Source: JBHHZM01 sp046758065 | GTDB lineage: Bacteria > Pseudomonadota > Alphaproteobacteria > JAAXGF01 | Reading direction: 5' to 3' | Length of the DNA: 20,717 nt | Assembly (NCBI GenBank): GCA_046758065.1 | Contig: JBHHZM010000053.1 | Location: 1 to 20,717, forward strand | Part shown: one piece after another, positions 13,755-20,717 of the stretch | How positions within the stretch are numbered: the first letter of the stretch is position 1 | How the letters are laid out: each line of letters opens with the position of its first letter | Notes under the pieces: model-generated | Databases searched by the model: none | What the model saw: the letters and a program-made list of their open reading frames with translations, nothing else | Told to the model about the DNA's origin: nothing | Position numbers and translations under genes: made by a program

Positions 13755-14582
13755 TCAGGCGGGATCGTAGCTTTGGCGGCGCATCGCCGGGTAGGAAAAC
13801 CGCGGTCCCCGGGATTCGGTGAAATAGGCCGTATGACAAACCACCGCATCGCCGTCGGCCACGATCACGCCGAACTTGGGCGGCTCGTAAGCCACGACGA
13901 GGTCGGGCGCCTCGAAGTCGAGAGCGGTCTGGTGGCAGGTCGACGAGGTCGCAACCACCGGCAAGCCACCGAGTCGGCCGTGCATCGTGCGGTGAACGTG
14001 CCCGGCGTAAAGACCAAGCACCCGGGGGTGACGGGCGAGCACCTCGCATAGCCCGTCGGCGCCGTCGAGGCCGATGGCGTCGAGCCCCCGGATATGGGTC
14101 GTAAACGGCACGTGATGGAGGAACACCAGCGTCGGCGCTCCGGGCCGCGCGGCGAGCGTTTCGTCCAGCCAGGCAAGCCGGGTCTCGCAGAGCAGGCCGC
14201 GCGCGGCGCCCGGCCGGTTGGTATCGAGAACGATCAGCCGGTAGGGATCGAAATCGTCGATCGCATACTGCACGAATTCGCCCGTCGCGTACCGGGGCTC
14301 GCCGCCGAACACGGCGCGGAAGTTCTCACGGTCGTCGTGATTGCCGATGGCGAGGAAGACGGGAAGCGCGATCTCGGCCAGGCACCGCGCGAGTTCCTCG
14401 TAGGCTTCGCGCTCGCCCCTGTCGGTGAGATCGCCGGTAATGACCAGCGCATCGCAGAACCCGGGGCCCCGCCCCTTTACTTCGGCGAGCGCGCGGCGCA
14501 GAAGCGTCGGTGTATGCAGGCCGAACAGTCGGTGCCGCGGGGCGGTGACGTGGGTGTCGGTGAGATGGACGATTCGCAGCAT
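13755..14582 (-). CDS. Calcineurin-like metallophosphoesterase (class III phosphodiesterase type)
   Basis: The 275-residue protein has every motif of the dinuclear metallophosphoesterase fold: D9-T-H11, GDLTD (50-54), GNHD (80-83), H156-H157 in FLHHVP and GHVH (194-197). Length and motif order resemble CpdA/GpdQ-type phosphodiesterases, which hydrolyse cyclic nucleotides or glycerophosphodiesters. No signal peptide is seen, so it should be cytoplasmic. It is the last gene of the minus-strand operon, 82 bases after the unknown membrane-protein gene, and is followed by a terminator. Its place behind glycosyl-phosphate and nucleotidyl transferase genes could mean it processes a phosphodiester intermediate or a nucleotide second messenger; that is inference. 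ATG 14582 starts directly at the first motif strand. Confidence 0.87.
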   Translation of the reverse strand: MLRIVHLTDTHVTAPRHRLFGLHTPTLLRRALAEVKGRGPGFCDALVITGDLTDRGEREAYEELARCLAEIALPVFLAIGNHDDRENFRAVFGGEPRYATGEFVQYAIDDFDPYRLIVLDTNRPGAARGLLCETRLAWLDETLAARPGAPTLVFLHHVPFTTHIRGLDAIGLDGADGLCEVLARHPRVLGLYAGHVHRTMHGRLGGLPVVATSSTCHQTALDFEAPDLVVAYEPPKFGVIVADGDAVVCHTAYFTESRGPRFSYPAMRRQSYDPA

Positions 14583-14664
14583 CGGGGAGTTCCGGCTGTG
14601 GGCCTTCGGGCGTATCGAAGCGCAAACCTCGCACGCCGACCCGACAATGTCGAGACGCGAGCCG

Positions 14665-15099
14665 TTACCTCAGAAGACTGAAAATATCACCCGAGCTGCC
14701 CGCAAAAACATCGACGCCGAACAGTGACTTGACCGCATAGGCCGCAGCCAGCGCGACGCCCAGCAGAATGCCGAAAAAGACCGCGGCAACGACGGTATTG
14801 CCCACGCTGCCGAACAGACTCCGGGCGCCGTCGGCGCGTCTGCGTTCGCGCGTACGGCGTTCGCGGCCGGAAAGCAGCACGAAGTAGTAGTGGCGTCCGA
14901 GGAACCGGAAGCTCAGGCGTAGATCGGTCGTGTGGTTCTTCCAGCGTCGCGCGCCGAAAGCGGCGACGATGGCGCGCATCTGGGCTTGGTCGAAGCTTTC
15001 GGCCACGTCCCGTGGAATGCGCGCCGTGAACTGCTCGATGAAAACGCTTTCGGGCGAAGGGGAGGACGCCGCGTTTTCGGCAAGCGTATGGTCAGTCAT
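14665..15099 (-). CDS. Unrecognised 144-residue single-span membrane protein
   Basis: I do not recognise this family with confidence. The N-terminal part (1-80) looks like a folded soluble domain: a helix-rich segment with ARIPRDVAESFDQAQMRAIV, then a strand-rich segment with DLRLSFRFLGRHYYFVLLSG. A strongly basic stretch RERRTRERRRA (79-89) precedes one membrane span (about 101-124) and a short C-terminal tail. The positive-inside rule puts the N-terminal domain in the cytoplasm. ATG 15099 overlaps the end of the nucleotidyltransferase gene by 8 bases (ATGACTGA) and has GGGAG upstream, so the two are translationally coupled and probably work together. A membrane anchor or adaptor for the surface-polysaccharide enzymes is a reasonable inference. 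Confidence 0.8.
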   Translation of the reverse strand: MTDHTLAENAASSPSPESVFIEQFTARIPRDVAESFDQAQMRAIVAAFGARRWKNHTTDLRLSFRFLGRHYYFVLLSGRERRTRERRRADGARSLFGSVGNTVVAAVFFGILLGVALAAAYAVKSLFGVDVFAGSSGDIFSLLR

Positions 15100-16201
15100 G
15101 GGGCACTCCCGGCAAGGCGTGCGAGCGCGGCGCGAATACACCCTGGAATCGCCTGAGGTTCCAGCGCACGGTCTCGAAAGGCGAATCGAAGAGCGCCGCT
15201 TCGAAGGCGAGCTTATGGATGTCGGGCATGGAGAAACGGGACAGGTGGCGGAAATTCGCGGCGACGCCCGCCGCGAGACGGCGTTCGAGCCGCGACGGGT
15301 GCCGCCCGACGACGGGGGCGTCGGCGGCGATCGCGCCGATCTCGGCGAGCAGCGCCCGATAGAAAGCGAACCGCCCGACGAAACGGCCCACGCGGGCACA
15401 GCGCGCCATTTCGTCCCAGTCGAGCGTCGCCCCGTGCCGGTCGAGAAGGAGCGCGGCGTCGAACAGCGACTTGAGCCCGCGTGGCTCGTAGAAGTCGCGG
15501 AAGGCGTGGAGCGCGAGGATGCAGAGGCCGTGCTCGGGCGCCGGTACGCTGAGTGCGCCCATCCCGGTATCGACCGTCACGGATCGCTCGAAAATCAGCT
15601 CCGCGCTCAGTCCCTTGCACGCCGGCGGGTCGTCGACCTGGCAGTGGACGTCGACCAGAAAGCCGCCGTCGGGCGGCGCCACGGGGGCGAAGCTCGCTTC
15701 GGTAAGCGCGCCCCAGCGGCGCGCATTCACGGCGTCTTCACGGGTGACGAAGCGCCACGCCCGCAGCAGATGCACGACGGCGGCGAGGTCGGCGCGATGA
15801 AACAGCAGATCGGCGTCGGGGAGCAGCCGCTGATAGGGCCGGGGGTAAAGGGTGAGGCAGGTGGCGAGCCCCTTGAACGCGACCAGCGGAACGCCCGCCT
15901 TGGCGAACGCCGCACAGAGCGCGAGCAGGCGCGAGCGCACCGATTTCGCCGCCACCGCTTCGGCTTGGGCGGCGGCGCGCAGCGCTTCGAGGTCGAGCGC
16001 CGGCTTCGTCAGGCTCGCGGCACAGGCGAACGCCAGCGGCGCGCCGAGCAGCGCCACCGTCTGGCGCGCGCGTTCGGGCTCGCGAAACAGCGGCGCGACC
16101 ATACGCTCGACGAAAGCAGACGGCAGGGCAAGCGACGGCGGTGTCCCGGTAACGCCCGAAACCGGGTCGACGAGAGCGAGGGTGTTGTCGGGCGCGCTCA
16201 A
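15092..16201 (-). CDS. NTP_transf_5-type nucleotidyltransferase family protein
   Basis: This roughly 369-residue protein has the nucleotidyltransferase core LVAFKGLATCLTLYP followed by RLLPDADLLFHRADL, the KG...DxDLL pattern of the NTP_transf_5 family (PF14907). A later VDVHCQVDD segment may supply another acidic metal ligand, and the C-terminal half is helical. Members occur in exopolysaccharide loci and in some RiPP (lasso-type) clusters, but their chemistry is poorly known. The best start is the TTG at 16201: it overlaps the sugar-transferase TGA (TTGA) and has GGAG upstream. No in-frame ATG or GTG was seen before codon 34. The end overlaps the next gene by 8 bases. Coupled translation on both sides points to a tightly linked functional set. 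Confidence 0.8.
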   Translation of the reverse strand: MSAPDNTLALVDPVSGVTGTPPSLALPSAFVERMVAPLFREPERARQTVALLGAPLAFACAASLTKPALDLEALRAAAQAEAVAAKSVRSRLLALCAAFAKAGVPLVAFKGLATCLTLYPRPYQRLLPDADLLFHRADLAAVVHLLRAWRFVTREDAVNARRWGALTEASFAPVAPPDGGFLVDVHCQVDDPPACKGLSAELIFERSVTVDTGMGALSVPAPEHGLCILALHAFRDFYEPRGLKSLFDAALLLDRHGATLDWDEMARCARVGRFVGRFAFYRALLAEIGAIAADAPVVGRHPSRLERRLAAGVAANFRHLSRFSMPDIHKLAFEAALFDSPFETVRWNLRRFQGVFAPRSHALPGVPHD

Positions 16202-17610
16202 TACGCGTGCTCCGAACGGAAGCCGACGAAGAGGGTCAGCAGCAGGATGCGCAGGTCGAACAGCAGCGACCAGTTGTCGACGTAATAGATGTCGTGACGC
16301 ACTCGCGCTTCCATCTTGTCGAGCGTGTCGGTTTCGCCCCGCAGTCCGTTGACCTGCGCCCAGCCGGTGATGCCGGGCTTGACCTTGTGGCGTCCGAGAT
16401 AGCCGTCGATCAGCGCCGCGTACTGTTCGTTGTGGACGACGGCGTGAGGGCGCGGACCGACGATCGACATCTCGCCCTTGATCACGTTGATGAGTTGGGG
16501 CAGTTCGTCGAGACTGTGGCGACGCAGGAACGCGCCGACGCGCGTCACCCGCGGGTCGCCGCGCGTGGCCTGACGGCCGCCGTCGGCATACGCCGCGTCG
16601 TCGACCATGGTACGGAACTTGTAGACGGTGATGACCTCGTTGTTGAAGCCGTAGCGGCGCTGGCGGAAGAACACGGGCCCCGGACTGCCCTGCTTGATGA
16701 AGACGGCGATTGCGGCGAACAGCGGCAGCAGGACGATGAAAATCAAGCCCGCAAGGACCCGGTCCTCGATGGCCTTGACCATCAGGCTCCATCCCGAAAG
16801 CGGCACCTCGGAGACGTTGAGCATGGGCACGCCGCCGAGATGGCGGACGCCGCGGTTGTAGAGGCGGAAACCGATCGTGTCGGGACACAGATCGACGTTC
16901 ACCGGCACGGTCTTGAGCTTCTCCATGCAGGCGGTGATCCGCGGCTCGTTGTCCCAGGGCAGGGCGATGACGATCTCGTCGACGCGGGTCTCGCGAGTGA
17001 AGGCGGCGATGTCCTCAACCTCGCCCAGGACCGGCAGGCCCTCGATCTCATCGGGGACGCGCGTGCGGCGGTCGTCGAACAGTCCGACCAGGCGAACGCC
17101 GGGATCGCCCATTGCCTTGAGATGTCGCACGAGCCGCTGGCCGAGCTCGCCGGCGCCGATGATCACCAGGTTGCGCGTGAGCAGGCCCCGGCGCTGCCAA
17201 CTGCGCAGCCGCACCAGCAACGCAGCGCGCACCGCGACCAGCCCGACGAAGCTTATCGCGAACCAGAGTGCGACCCAGACGCGCGAGAATTCCCCCGAGG
17301 TCTTGGTGAAGAACCCCAGCGCAAGCAGCATGAGCAGAACCACGGGAAGCGCCATCGACAGCTTGTAGACCTGGCCGGGGAGGCGCTGGATTTCGTCGAA
17401 GACATAGAGCTTTGCCGCCTGCATGGTGTTCGTCATCAGCAGCACGCCGATAGCGATGACCATGAAGTAGGCGAAGGACAAATCGAGGTCTCCGTGACGC
17501 AGGAAATAGGCGAGCACCGCCGCGGCCAATATCACCGTCACATCGACCACGCGCAGGGCACCGATCAGGATGGGCGGCGACCACAGCCGATCGGACGAGA
17601 TGCTGGACAT
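16198..17610 (-). CDS. Undecaprenyl-phosphate hexose-1-phosphate transferase (WcaJ/PssY/GumD-like)
   Basis: This 470-residue polyprenyl-phosphate glycosyl-1-phosphate transferase is expected to start synthesis of an exported polysaccharide by moving hexose-1-phosphate from a UDP-sugar to undecaprenyl phosphate at the inner membrane. N-terminal membrane spans lie at about 17-37, 47-62, 85-103 and 111-132. A CoA-binding/Rossmann-like domain follows with VIIGAGELGQRLVRHL (149-164), then a re-entrant hydrophobic segment (283-305) and the catalytic domain: KFRTM (331-335), RRHSLDELPQLINVIKGEMS (363-382), SIVGPRP (382-388) and KPGITGWAQVNG (411-422). Full family length. ATG 17610 has GGGAGGG upstream. 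It is 77 bases downstream of the cysteine-peptidase gene and overlaps the nucleotidyltransferase start. No Wzx, Wzy or further glycosyltransferase genes are in the window. Confidence 0.94.
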   Translation of the reverse strand: MSSISSDRLWSPPILIGALRVVDVTVILAAAVLAYFLRHGDLDLSFAYFMVIAIGVLLMTNTMQAAKLYVFDEIQRLPGQVYKLSMALPVVLLMLLALGFFTKTSGEFSRVWVALWFAISFVGLVAVRAALLVRLRSWQRRGLLTRNLVIIGAGELGQRLVRHLKAMGDPGVRLVGLFDDRRTRVPDEIEGLPVLGEVEDIAAFTRETRVDEIVIALPWDNEPRITACMEKLKTVPVNVDLCPDTIGFRLYNRGVRHLGGVPMLNVSEVPLSGWSLMVKAIEDRVLAGLIFIVLLPLFAAIAVFIKQGSPGPVFFRQRRYGFNNEVITVYKFRTMVDDAAYADGGRQATRGDPRVTRVGAFLRRHSLDELPQLINVIKGEMSIVGPRPHAVVHNEQYAALIDGYLGRHKVKPGITGWAQVNGLRGETDTLDKMEARVRHDIYYVDNWSLLFDLRILLLTLFVGFRSEHAY

Positions 17611-17626
17611 GGCTCAGCGCCCTCCC

Positions 17627-17645
17627 GGCCCCTGCGGCCGGGGCC
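17627..17645 (-). promoter_or_regulatory. Hairpin abutting the sugar-transferase ribosome binding site
   Basis: GGCCCC (17627-17632) and GGGGCC (17640-17645) form a 6-base stem with a 7-base loop between the peptidase stop and the sugar-transferase ATG. It directly abuts the GGGAGGG site (17626-17620 on the minus strand). It could tune translation or separate expression of the two genes; it has no T-run. Speculative. Confidence 0.3.
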
Positions 17646-17687
17646 CGCAGAACGCATGGGCGGCGATCGGCCGTTGCCATGCAGCGC

Positions 17688-18380
17688 TTACGGTCGGTGC
17701 AGCCACCAGCTATCCTCGTTCACGGAATAGAGCGGGCGGTAGTGCCGAATGCGGTCGGCGGTCACGACCTGCTCGATCTGATTGTCGAGCACCCAGGCGA
17801 CTCCGTCGCGATAGACCACCAGGATGGCGTGGGGGATGCGCAGGTTGAGGTCCTGCAGCACAACGATGCGCATGTCCCGGTTGGGCCAGCCGAGCGCGCG
17901 GAGCGTCATGAACTTGGCGATGGCGTAGTCTTCGCAATCGCCGTTGCGGTTGAAGAACTGCCGCGGCGTCGCCCAGTAATCGGGCAGGCTGTAGTTGCGT
18001 GGATCGGTGATGTAGGGCGCCTCGTTCATGAAGCGGTTGACCCGGTCGAGCTGAGTCGCCGGGTCGACGCCCTTAAGCTCGCCTATCAGCTCGTGCCAAG
18101 CGTCGAGGTGACAGCGGTTGAAGCTTGTCGCCGTGCACGAACCTTCCGTTATCTCGCGCTCGCCGAAGTAGCGATCGAGCAACCCGGTCCATTTGGGGAA
18201 CGGTGCGAGATTCGTCGAGCGCACCTCGCGCGTGCCGAACAGGTGGGGATAGACATGTTGCGTCGCGGCATGCGCGATCCCGGGAACGCCCGCAAGCAGC
18301 GCACAGACGATCGCCGCGCCGAGGCCACAGGCCGATCGGACCCAACGGTGCGAATCTGTCGTGCGGTTCGCCTCGCGCAT
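17688..18380 (-). CDS. Transglutaminase-like periplasmic cysteine peptidase (BTLCP, LapG-like)
   Basis: The 230-residue protein has an N-terminal signal peptide (hydrophobic 17-35, cleavage after AHA at 36-38). The catalytic triad of the bacterial transglutaminase-like cysteine peptidases (PF06035) is visible: C149 in NGDCEDYA, H184 in IPHAILVV and D199 in VLDNQ. In Pseudomonas LapG, the best-known member, this enzyme cleaves a large surface adhesin and is held in check by the c-di-GMP receptor LapD. Here it leads a polysaccharide operon and is divergent from a sensor with a degenerate HD-GYP domain, so a role in surface attachment is likely. Calcium-binding acidic residues (for example D148 or E150) cannot be confirmed by eye. 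ATG 18380 is the natural start of the signal peptide. No adhesin gene is in the window. Confidence 0.9.
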   Translation of the reverse strand: MREANRTTDSHRWVRSACGLGAAIVCALLAGVPGIAHAATQHVYPHLFGTREVRSTNLAPFPKWTGLLDRYFGEREITEGSCTATSFNRCHLDAWHELIGELKGVDPATQLDRVNRFMNEAPYITDPRNYSLPDYWATPRQFFNRNGDCEDYAIAKFMTLRALGWPNRDMRIVVLQDLNLRIPHAILVVYRDGVAWVLDNQIEQVVTADRIRHYRPLYSVNEDSWWLHRP

Positions 18381-18554
18381 GTCCCGGTAGCGTATCTGTT
18401 TCCGGTGCTCTTCTGAGTTTTAGTATTCGAACACAACGCATTTAACAGATGTTTAATAGTTTACTGTCAAATATTAACCAAGGTTCCTGGAAATCCTTTA
18501 TTTAACAGAGCCCGCGCGTGAGCAGATGTCCGGCCGCCGCCCCTTGGAGGTAGC
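18381..18554. promoter_or_regulatory. AT-rich divergent control region with 10-base direct repeat
   Basis: This 174-base region between the peptidase and sensor genes has an AT-rich core (about 18415-18510) in otherwise GC-rich DNA. ATTTAACAGA occurs twice in direct orientation, at 18440-18449 and 18500-18509, exactly 60 bases apart. On the minus strand a perfect TTGACA (18470-18465) is a candidate -35 for the peptidase operon, but the -10 matches nearby are poor (for example TTAAAT at 18445-18440, spacing 19). The plus-strand gene has an excellent GGAGG site just before its ATG. The repeats look like sites for a regulator acting on both operons; this is inferred. Confidence 0.5.
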
Positions 18555-20666
18555 ATGAGCGAACACAGTCAGACGGTCTCTCCGGCGCCCGGCGCGCGCA
18601 TCGTTTCGACGGTCTGGCTCGCCGCCGCCGCGCTCGCACTCGCCACGGCACTCGGCGTCGTTCTCGTCTTCCAGTTCGTCAAGGCCGAGCGTGAACGCGA
18701 CTTCCGCGCCTGGCAGGTGCGCATGGGCATCGTCGCCGACAGCCGTTTCGCTGCCGTCGACGCCTGGCTCGACCGACAGTTCGGGCAGCTTTCGGAACTC
18801 GCCCAGAACGCCTCGCTACAGCTCTACGTCACCCGGCTCACGCTGCTCGACGGCGACCTCGCGCAGATGACCGACGAGCCGGCCGAGCGGGGATATCTGC
18901 GCAACCTCCTCGTCGCCTCCGCCGATCGCAGCGGGTTCTCGGCGCCGTTGCGCGGCCCCGATGTCAACGCCAACGTCGCGCGCATCGGCGTCGCCGGGAT
19001 CGCCCTGCTCGACCGCGACGGGCGCGTGCTCGTGGCGACGCCCGGCATGCCGCCCCTCGACCGCTCGCTCGTCGGCCTGGTTCTCGGCGCCCGCGGCAAG
19101 CGCGCGCTCTACGACCTCCATCTCGGCGTCGCCGGCGACCCGACCATGGGCTTCGTCCTTCCCGTCTTCGCCGTGCAGTCGGATGGCGCGCCAAGCGACC
19201 AGGTGGGCTCGGTGGTCGGCATCAAGCCGGTCGCCCAGGAACTCTTCCCGCTGCTCGTCCAGCCCGGAGCGACCGAGACGAGCGCCGAAACCGTGCTGTT
19301 GCGCGGGACCGGCGAGGCGATCGAGTATCTCTCGCCGCTTGCCGACGGGACGCGGGCGCTGCGGCGAACGCTTGCGCGCGACACCCCCGGACTGGCCGCC
19401 GCCTTCGCGCTCGACAGTCCGGGCGGGTTCGCCGTGCGCCGCGACTACGGCAACGCCGAGGTGCTGGTGCTGGCGCGTCGCTTCGCCGCCGTGCCCTGGA
19501 CGCTGATGTACAAGGTCGAAACCGCGGAGGCGCTGGCCGAAACCGACAACCGGCTCGCATACACCCTGACCGTGTTCCTGCTGATCATCGCGGCGATCGC
19601 GGTGGCGCTGGTCGCGAGCTGGCGTCACGGTAGCTCGCGACGGGCGAATGCGGCGGCCCATCAGGCGCGGGAGATGGCGCGGCGCTACCAGGAGCAGCAC
19701 GACTTTCTGCGCCTGGTGACCGACAGCCAGCCCAACGACATGGCGATCGTCGGCGCCGACGGCCGCTATCTGTGGGCCAACCGCACCGTATGGCAGAGCG
19801 CCGGACTGGACCGCGACGACATTGCCGGCAAGGCGATGTCGGCGGTGATCGGCCCGGTTCCCGCCAGGGACCTCCTGCGCACCATACGCCGGGCGATCGA
19901 GAGCGGTGAAAGCATCGCGCAGATCCACGGCGGCGAGCGCGACGGCCGCATCCGCACCTACCAGTCGAAGTTCATTCCGCTGCCGGCGAGCCACGACAGC
20001 CCGGCGCGCGTGCTGATGGCCTCGGAGGACATCACCGAGGTCCTCGAGGAGCGCGCCCGGCGCGAGCGCATCATGCAGCAGCTCGTCGCCCTGCTGGTCG
20101 GCGTCGTCGACCGGCGAGACCCGTCTTCCGCGAACCACTCGGCCCGGGTGGCGAAGGTGGCGCGGGCGGTCGCCGAAGAGATGGAACTCGACCCCGCCGA
20201 CGTCGAGTGCGTCGAGGTCGCGGGCCGCCTCATGAACCTCGGCAAGATCCTGGTGCCCGAGGCGCTGCTGACCAAGACGACGCCGCTCGACGACGGCGAA
20301 CTCGCGCTCATCCGCGACAGTCTGCGCAACGGCGTCGAGCTGCTCGCGGATATCGAGTTTACCGGCCCGGTGGTCGATACCCTTCGCCAACTGCACGAGC
20401 ACGCCGACGGCCGCGGAGCACTGGACGCGAACGGCGAGGCGATGCTCACCGCCCGCATCATCGCAATCGCCAATACCTTTGTCGCCCTGGTGAGCCCGCG
20501 CGCCTACCGCGAGCAGCTTACGCTCGACGCCGCCCTCGATACGCTGCTATCAAACATGGCGGACGGCGCAAACCGCCGTGTCGTCCTGGCGCTTGCCGGC
20601 TATCTGGACAACCACGGCGGGCGCGCCGCGCTGGCGGACTTCGGCAACGGGCCGGCCGACGGCTAG
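18555..20666 (+). CDS. Membrane sensor with PAS and degenerate HD-GYP domain
   Basis: The 703-residue protein has a first membrane span (about 17-42), a large extracytoplasmic sensor region (about 45-332, probably double-Cache), a second span (335-356), a PAS domain (about 385-495, ending ASEDITEV) and an HD-GYP-like domain (about 505-690). The HD-GYP fold is recognisable from NHSARVAKVARAVAEEM (527-543) and ARIIAIANTFVAL (633-645). However, the metal-binding HD is replaced by M560-N561 (GRLMNLGKI), the GYP motif by G621-A622-L623, and the Asp of the ADxFDAL motif by N640. Loss of c-di-GMP phosphodiesterase activity is therefore likely; it may still bind ligand or protein and act as a receptor. 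ATG 18555 is preceded by TTGGAGG. It is divergent from the LapG-like peptidase and polysaccharide operon, which it may control. Confidence 0.9.
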   Translation: MSEHSQTVSPAPGARIVSTVWLAAAALALATALGVVLVFQFVKAERERDFRAWQVRMGIVADSRFAAVDAWLDRQFGQLSELAQNASLQLYVTRLTLLDGDLAQMTDEPAERGYLRNLLVASADRSGFSAPLRGPDVNANVARIGVAGIALLDRDGRVLVATPGMPPLDRSLVGLVLGARGKRALYDLHLGVAGDPTMGFVLPVFAVQSDGAPSDQVGSVVGIKPVAQELFPLLVQPGATETSAETVLLRGTGEAIEYLSPLADGTRALRRTLARDTPGLAAAFALDSPGGFAVRRDYGNAEVLVLARRFAAVPWTLMYKVETAEALAETDNRLAYTLTVFLLIIAAIAVALVASWRHGSSRRANAAAHQAREMARRYQEQHDFLRLVTDSQPNDMAIVGADGRYLWANRTVWQSAGLDRDDIAGKAMSAVIGPVPARDLLRTIRRAIESGESIAQIHGGERDGRIRTYQSKFIPLPASHDSPARVLMASEDITEVLEERARRERIMQQLVALLVGVVDRRDPSSANHSARVAKVARAVAEEMELDPADVECVEVAGRLMNLGKILVPEALLTKTTPLDDGELALIRDSLRNGVELLADIEFTGPVVDTLRQLHEHADGRGALDANGEAMLTARIIAIANTFVALVSPRAYREQLTLDAALDTLLSNMADGANRRVVLALAGYLDNHGGRAALADFGNGPADG

Positions 20667-20702
20667 CGAACCGGACGTGCGCCACCCGGGCAACGGAAAG
20701 CC

Positions 20703-20717
20703 ATGCTGGAAAGCGTT
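20703..20717 (+). CDS. Possible start of a further gene (partial, five codons)
   Basis: An ATG at 20703 with a CGGAAAG ribosome-site-like sequence in front begins MLESV and runs off the window, 36 bases after the sensor stop. It could be the next gene of the sensor operon, but five codons cannot establish it. Confidence 0.3.

Noticed and set aside
13353..16201. A lasso-peptide or other RiPP cluster, suggested by NTP_transf_5 plus a 43-residue peptide
   Set aside because: No asparagine-synthetase-like cyclase, leader peptidase/PqqD pair, HprK-like kinase or dedicated exporter is visible, and the peptide lacks a typical leader-core pattern. I keep only the weaker claim of a conserved small protein.
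16207..17730. Long plus-strand open frame opposite the sugar transferase
   Set aside because: Asp/Glu/His/Gln-rich translation without recognisable folds; the opposite strand has all sugar-transferase motifs.
18816..20402. Long minus-strand open frame inside the sensor gene
   Set aside because: Antisense shadow; no ribosome site and no domain, whereas the plus strand has membrane, PAS and HD-GYP-like landmarks.
1..20717. CRISPR arrays, tRNA or rRNA genes, insertion sequences
   Set aside because: None seen on reading either strand: no regularly spaced repeats, no cloverleaf-like TTCGAATC/TTCRANTC context in a plausible gene, and no transposase motifs.

Overview
The window is GC-rich, densely packed bacterial DNA. 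Codon use favours G/C third positions, and the genes include paired bactofilins, a Tat-exported solute-binding protein, a LapG-like cysteine peptidase and an interspersed repeat of a kind I associate with alphaproteobacterial genomes. Together these suggest an alphaproteobacterium, perhaps of the Rhodospirillales/Rhizobiales type. That assignment is inference. I saw no rRNA, tRNA, CRISPR array, transposase or integrase.

Bases 1-2700 hold the tail of an unidentified gene, a zinc-free MDR oxidoreductase of the enoyl reductase/quinone reductase type, a DUF6445-like protein with an iron/2-oxoglutarate-type HxD...H pattern, and a convergent glyoxalase II-like metallo-beta-lactamase-fold hydrolase. 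Bases 2697-5755 hold a LysR regulator divergent from an ArsP/YraQ-type permease, followed by a class I SAM methyltransferase of visibly lower GC. A repeat-bearing intergenic stretch (5756-6003) precedes two tandem bactofilins (6004-7171).

Bases 7261-13329 form a transport and catabolism locus. On the minus strand lie a Tat-exported branched-chain-amino-acid/urea-type binding protein and an enamidase-like amidohydrolase, with a strong GC hairpin between them. Divergent on the plus strand lie two ATPases and two permeases (order urtD-, urtE-, livH/urtB-, livM/urtC-like). The ATPases carry motifs of the urea/amide branch, and the amidohydrolase suggests the substrate is a lactam, cyclic amide or related nitrogen compound rather than a plain branched-chain amino acid. 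Two inverted repeats sit in the divergent control region.

Bases 13353-18380 are a minus-strand cell-surface locus. In order of transcription it encodes a LapG-like (BTLCP) periplasmic cysteine peptidase, a polyprenyl-phosphate hexose-1-phosphate transferase, an NTP_transf_5-type nucleotidyltransferase (probable TTG start, coupled), an unrecognised 144-residue single-span membrane protein (coupled by an 8-base overlap) and a metallophosphoesterase with its own terminator. A separately expressed 43-codon gene follows, with an excellent ribosome binding site and a nested set of hairpins behind it. Divergent from this locus, across an AT-rich control region with a direct repeat, is a 703-residue membrane sensor (extracytoplasmic sensor, PAS, HD-GYP-like). 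Its HD and GYP signature residues and a metal-ligand Asp are replaced, so it is probably a non-catalytic receptor. The surface locus with its small protein, unknown membrane protein and degenerate sensor is the part most likely to hold undescribed biology.
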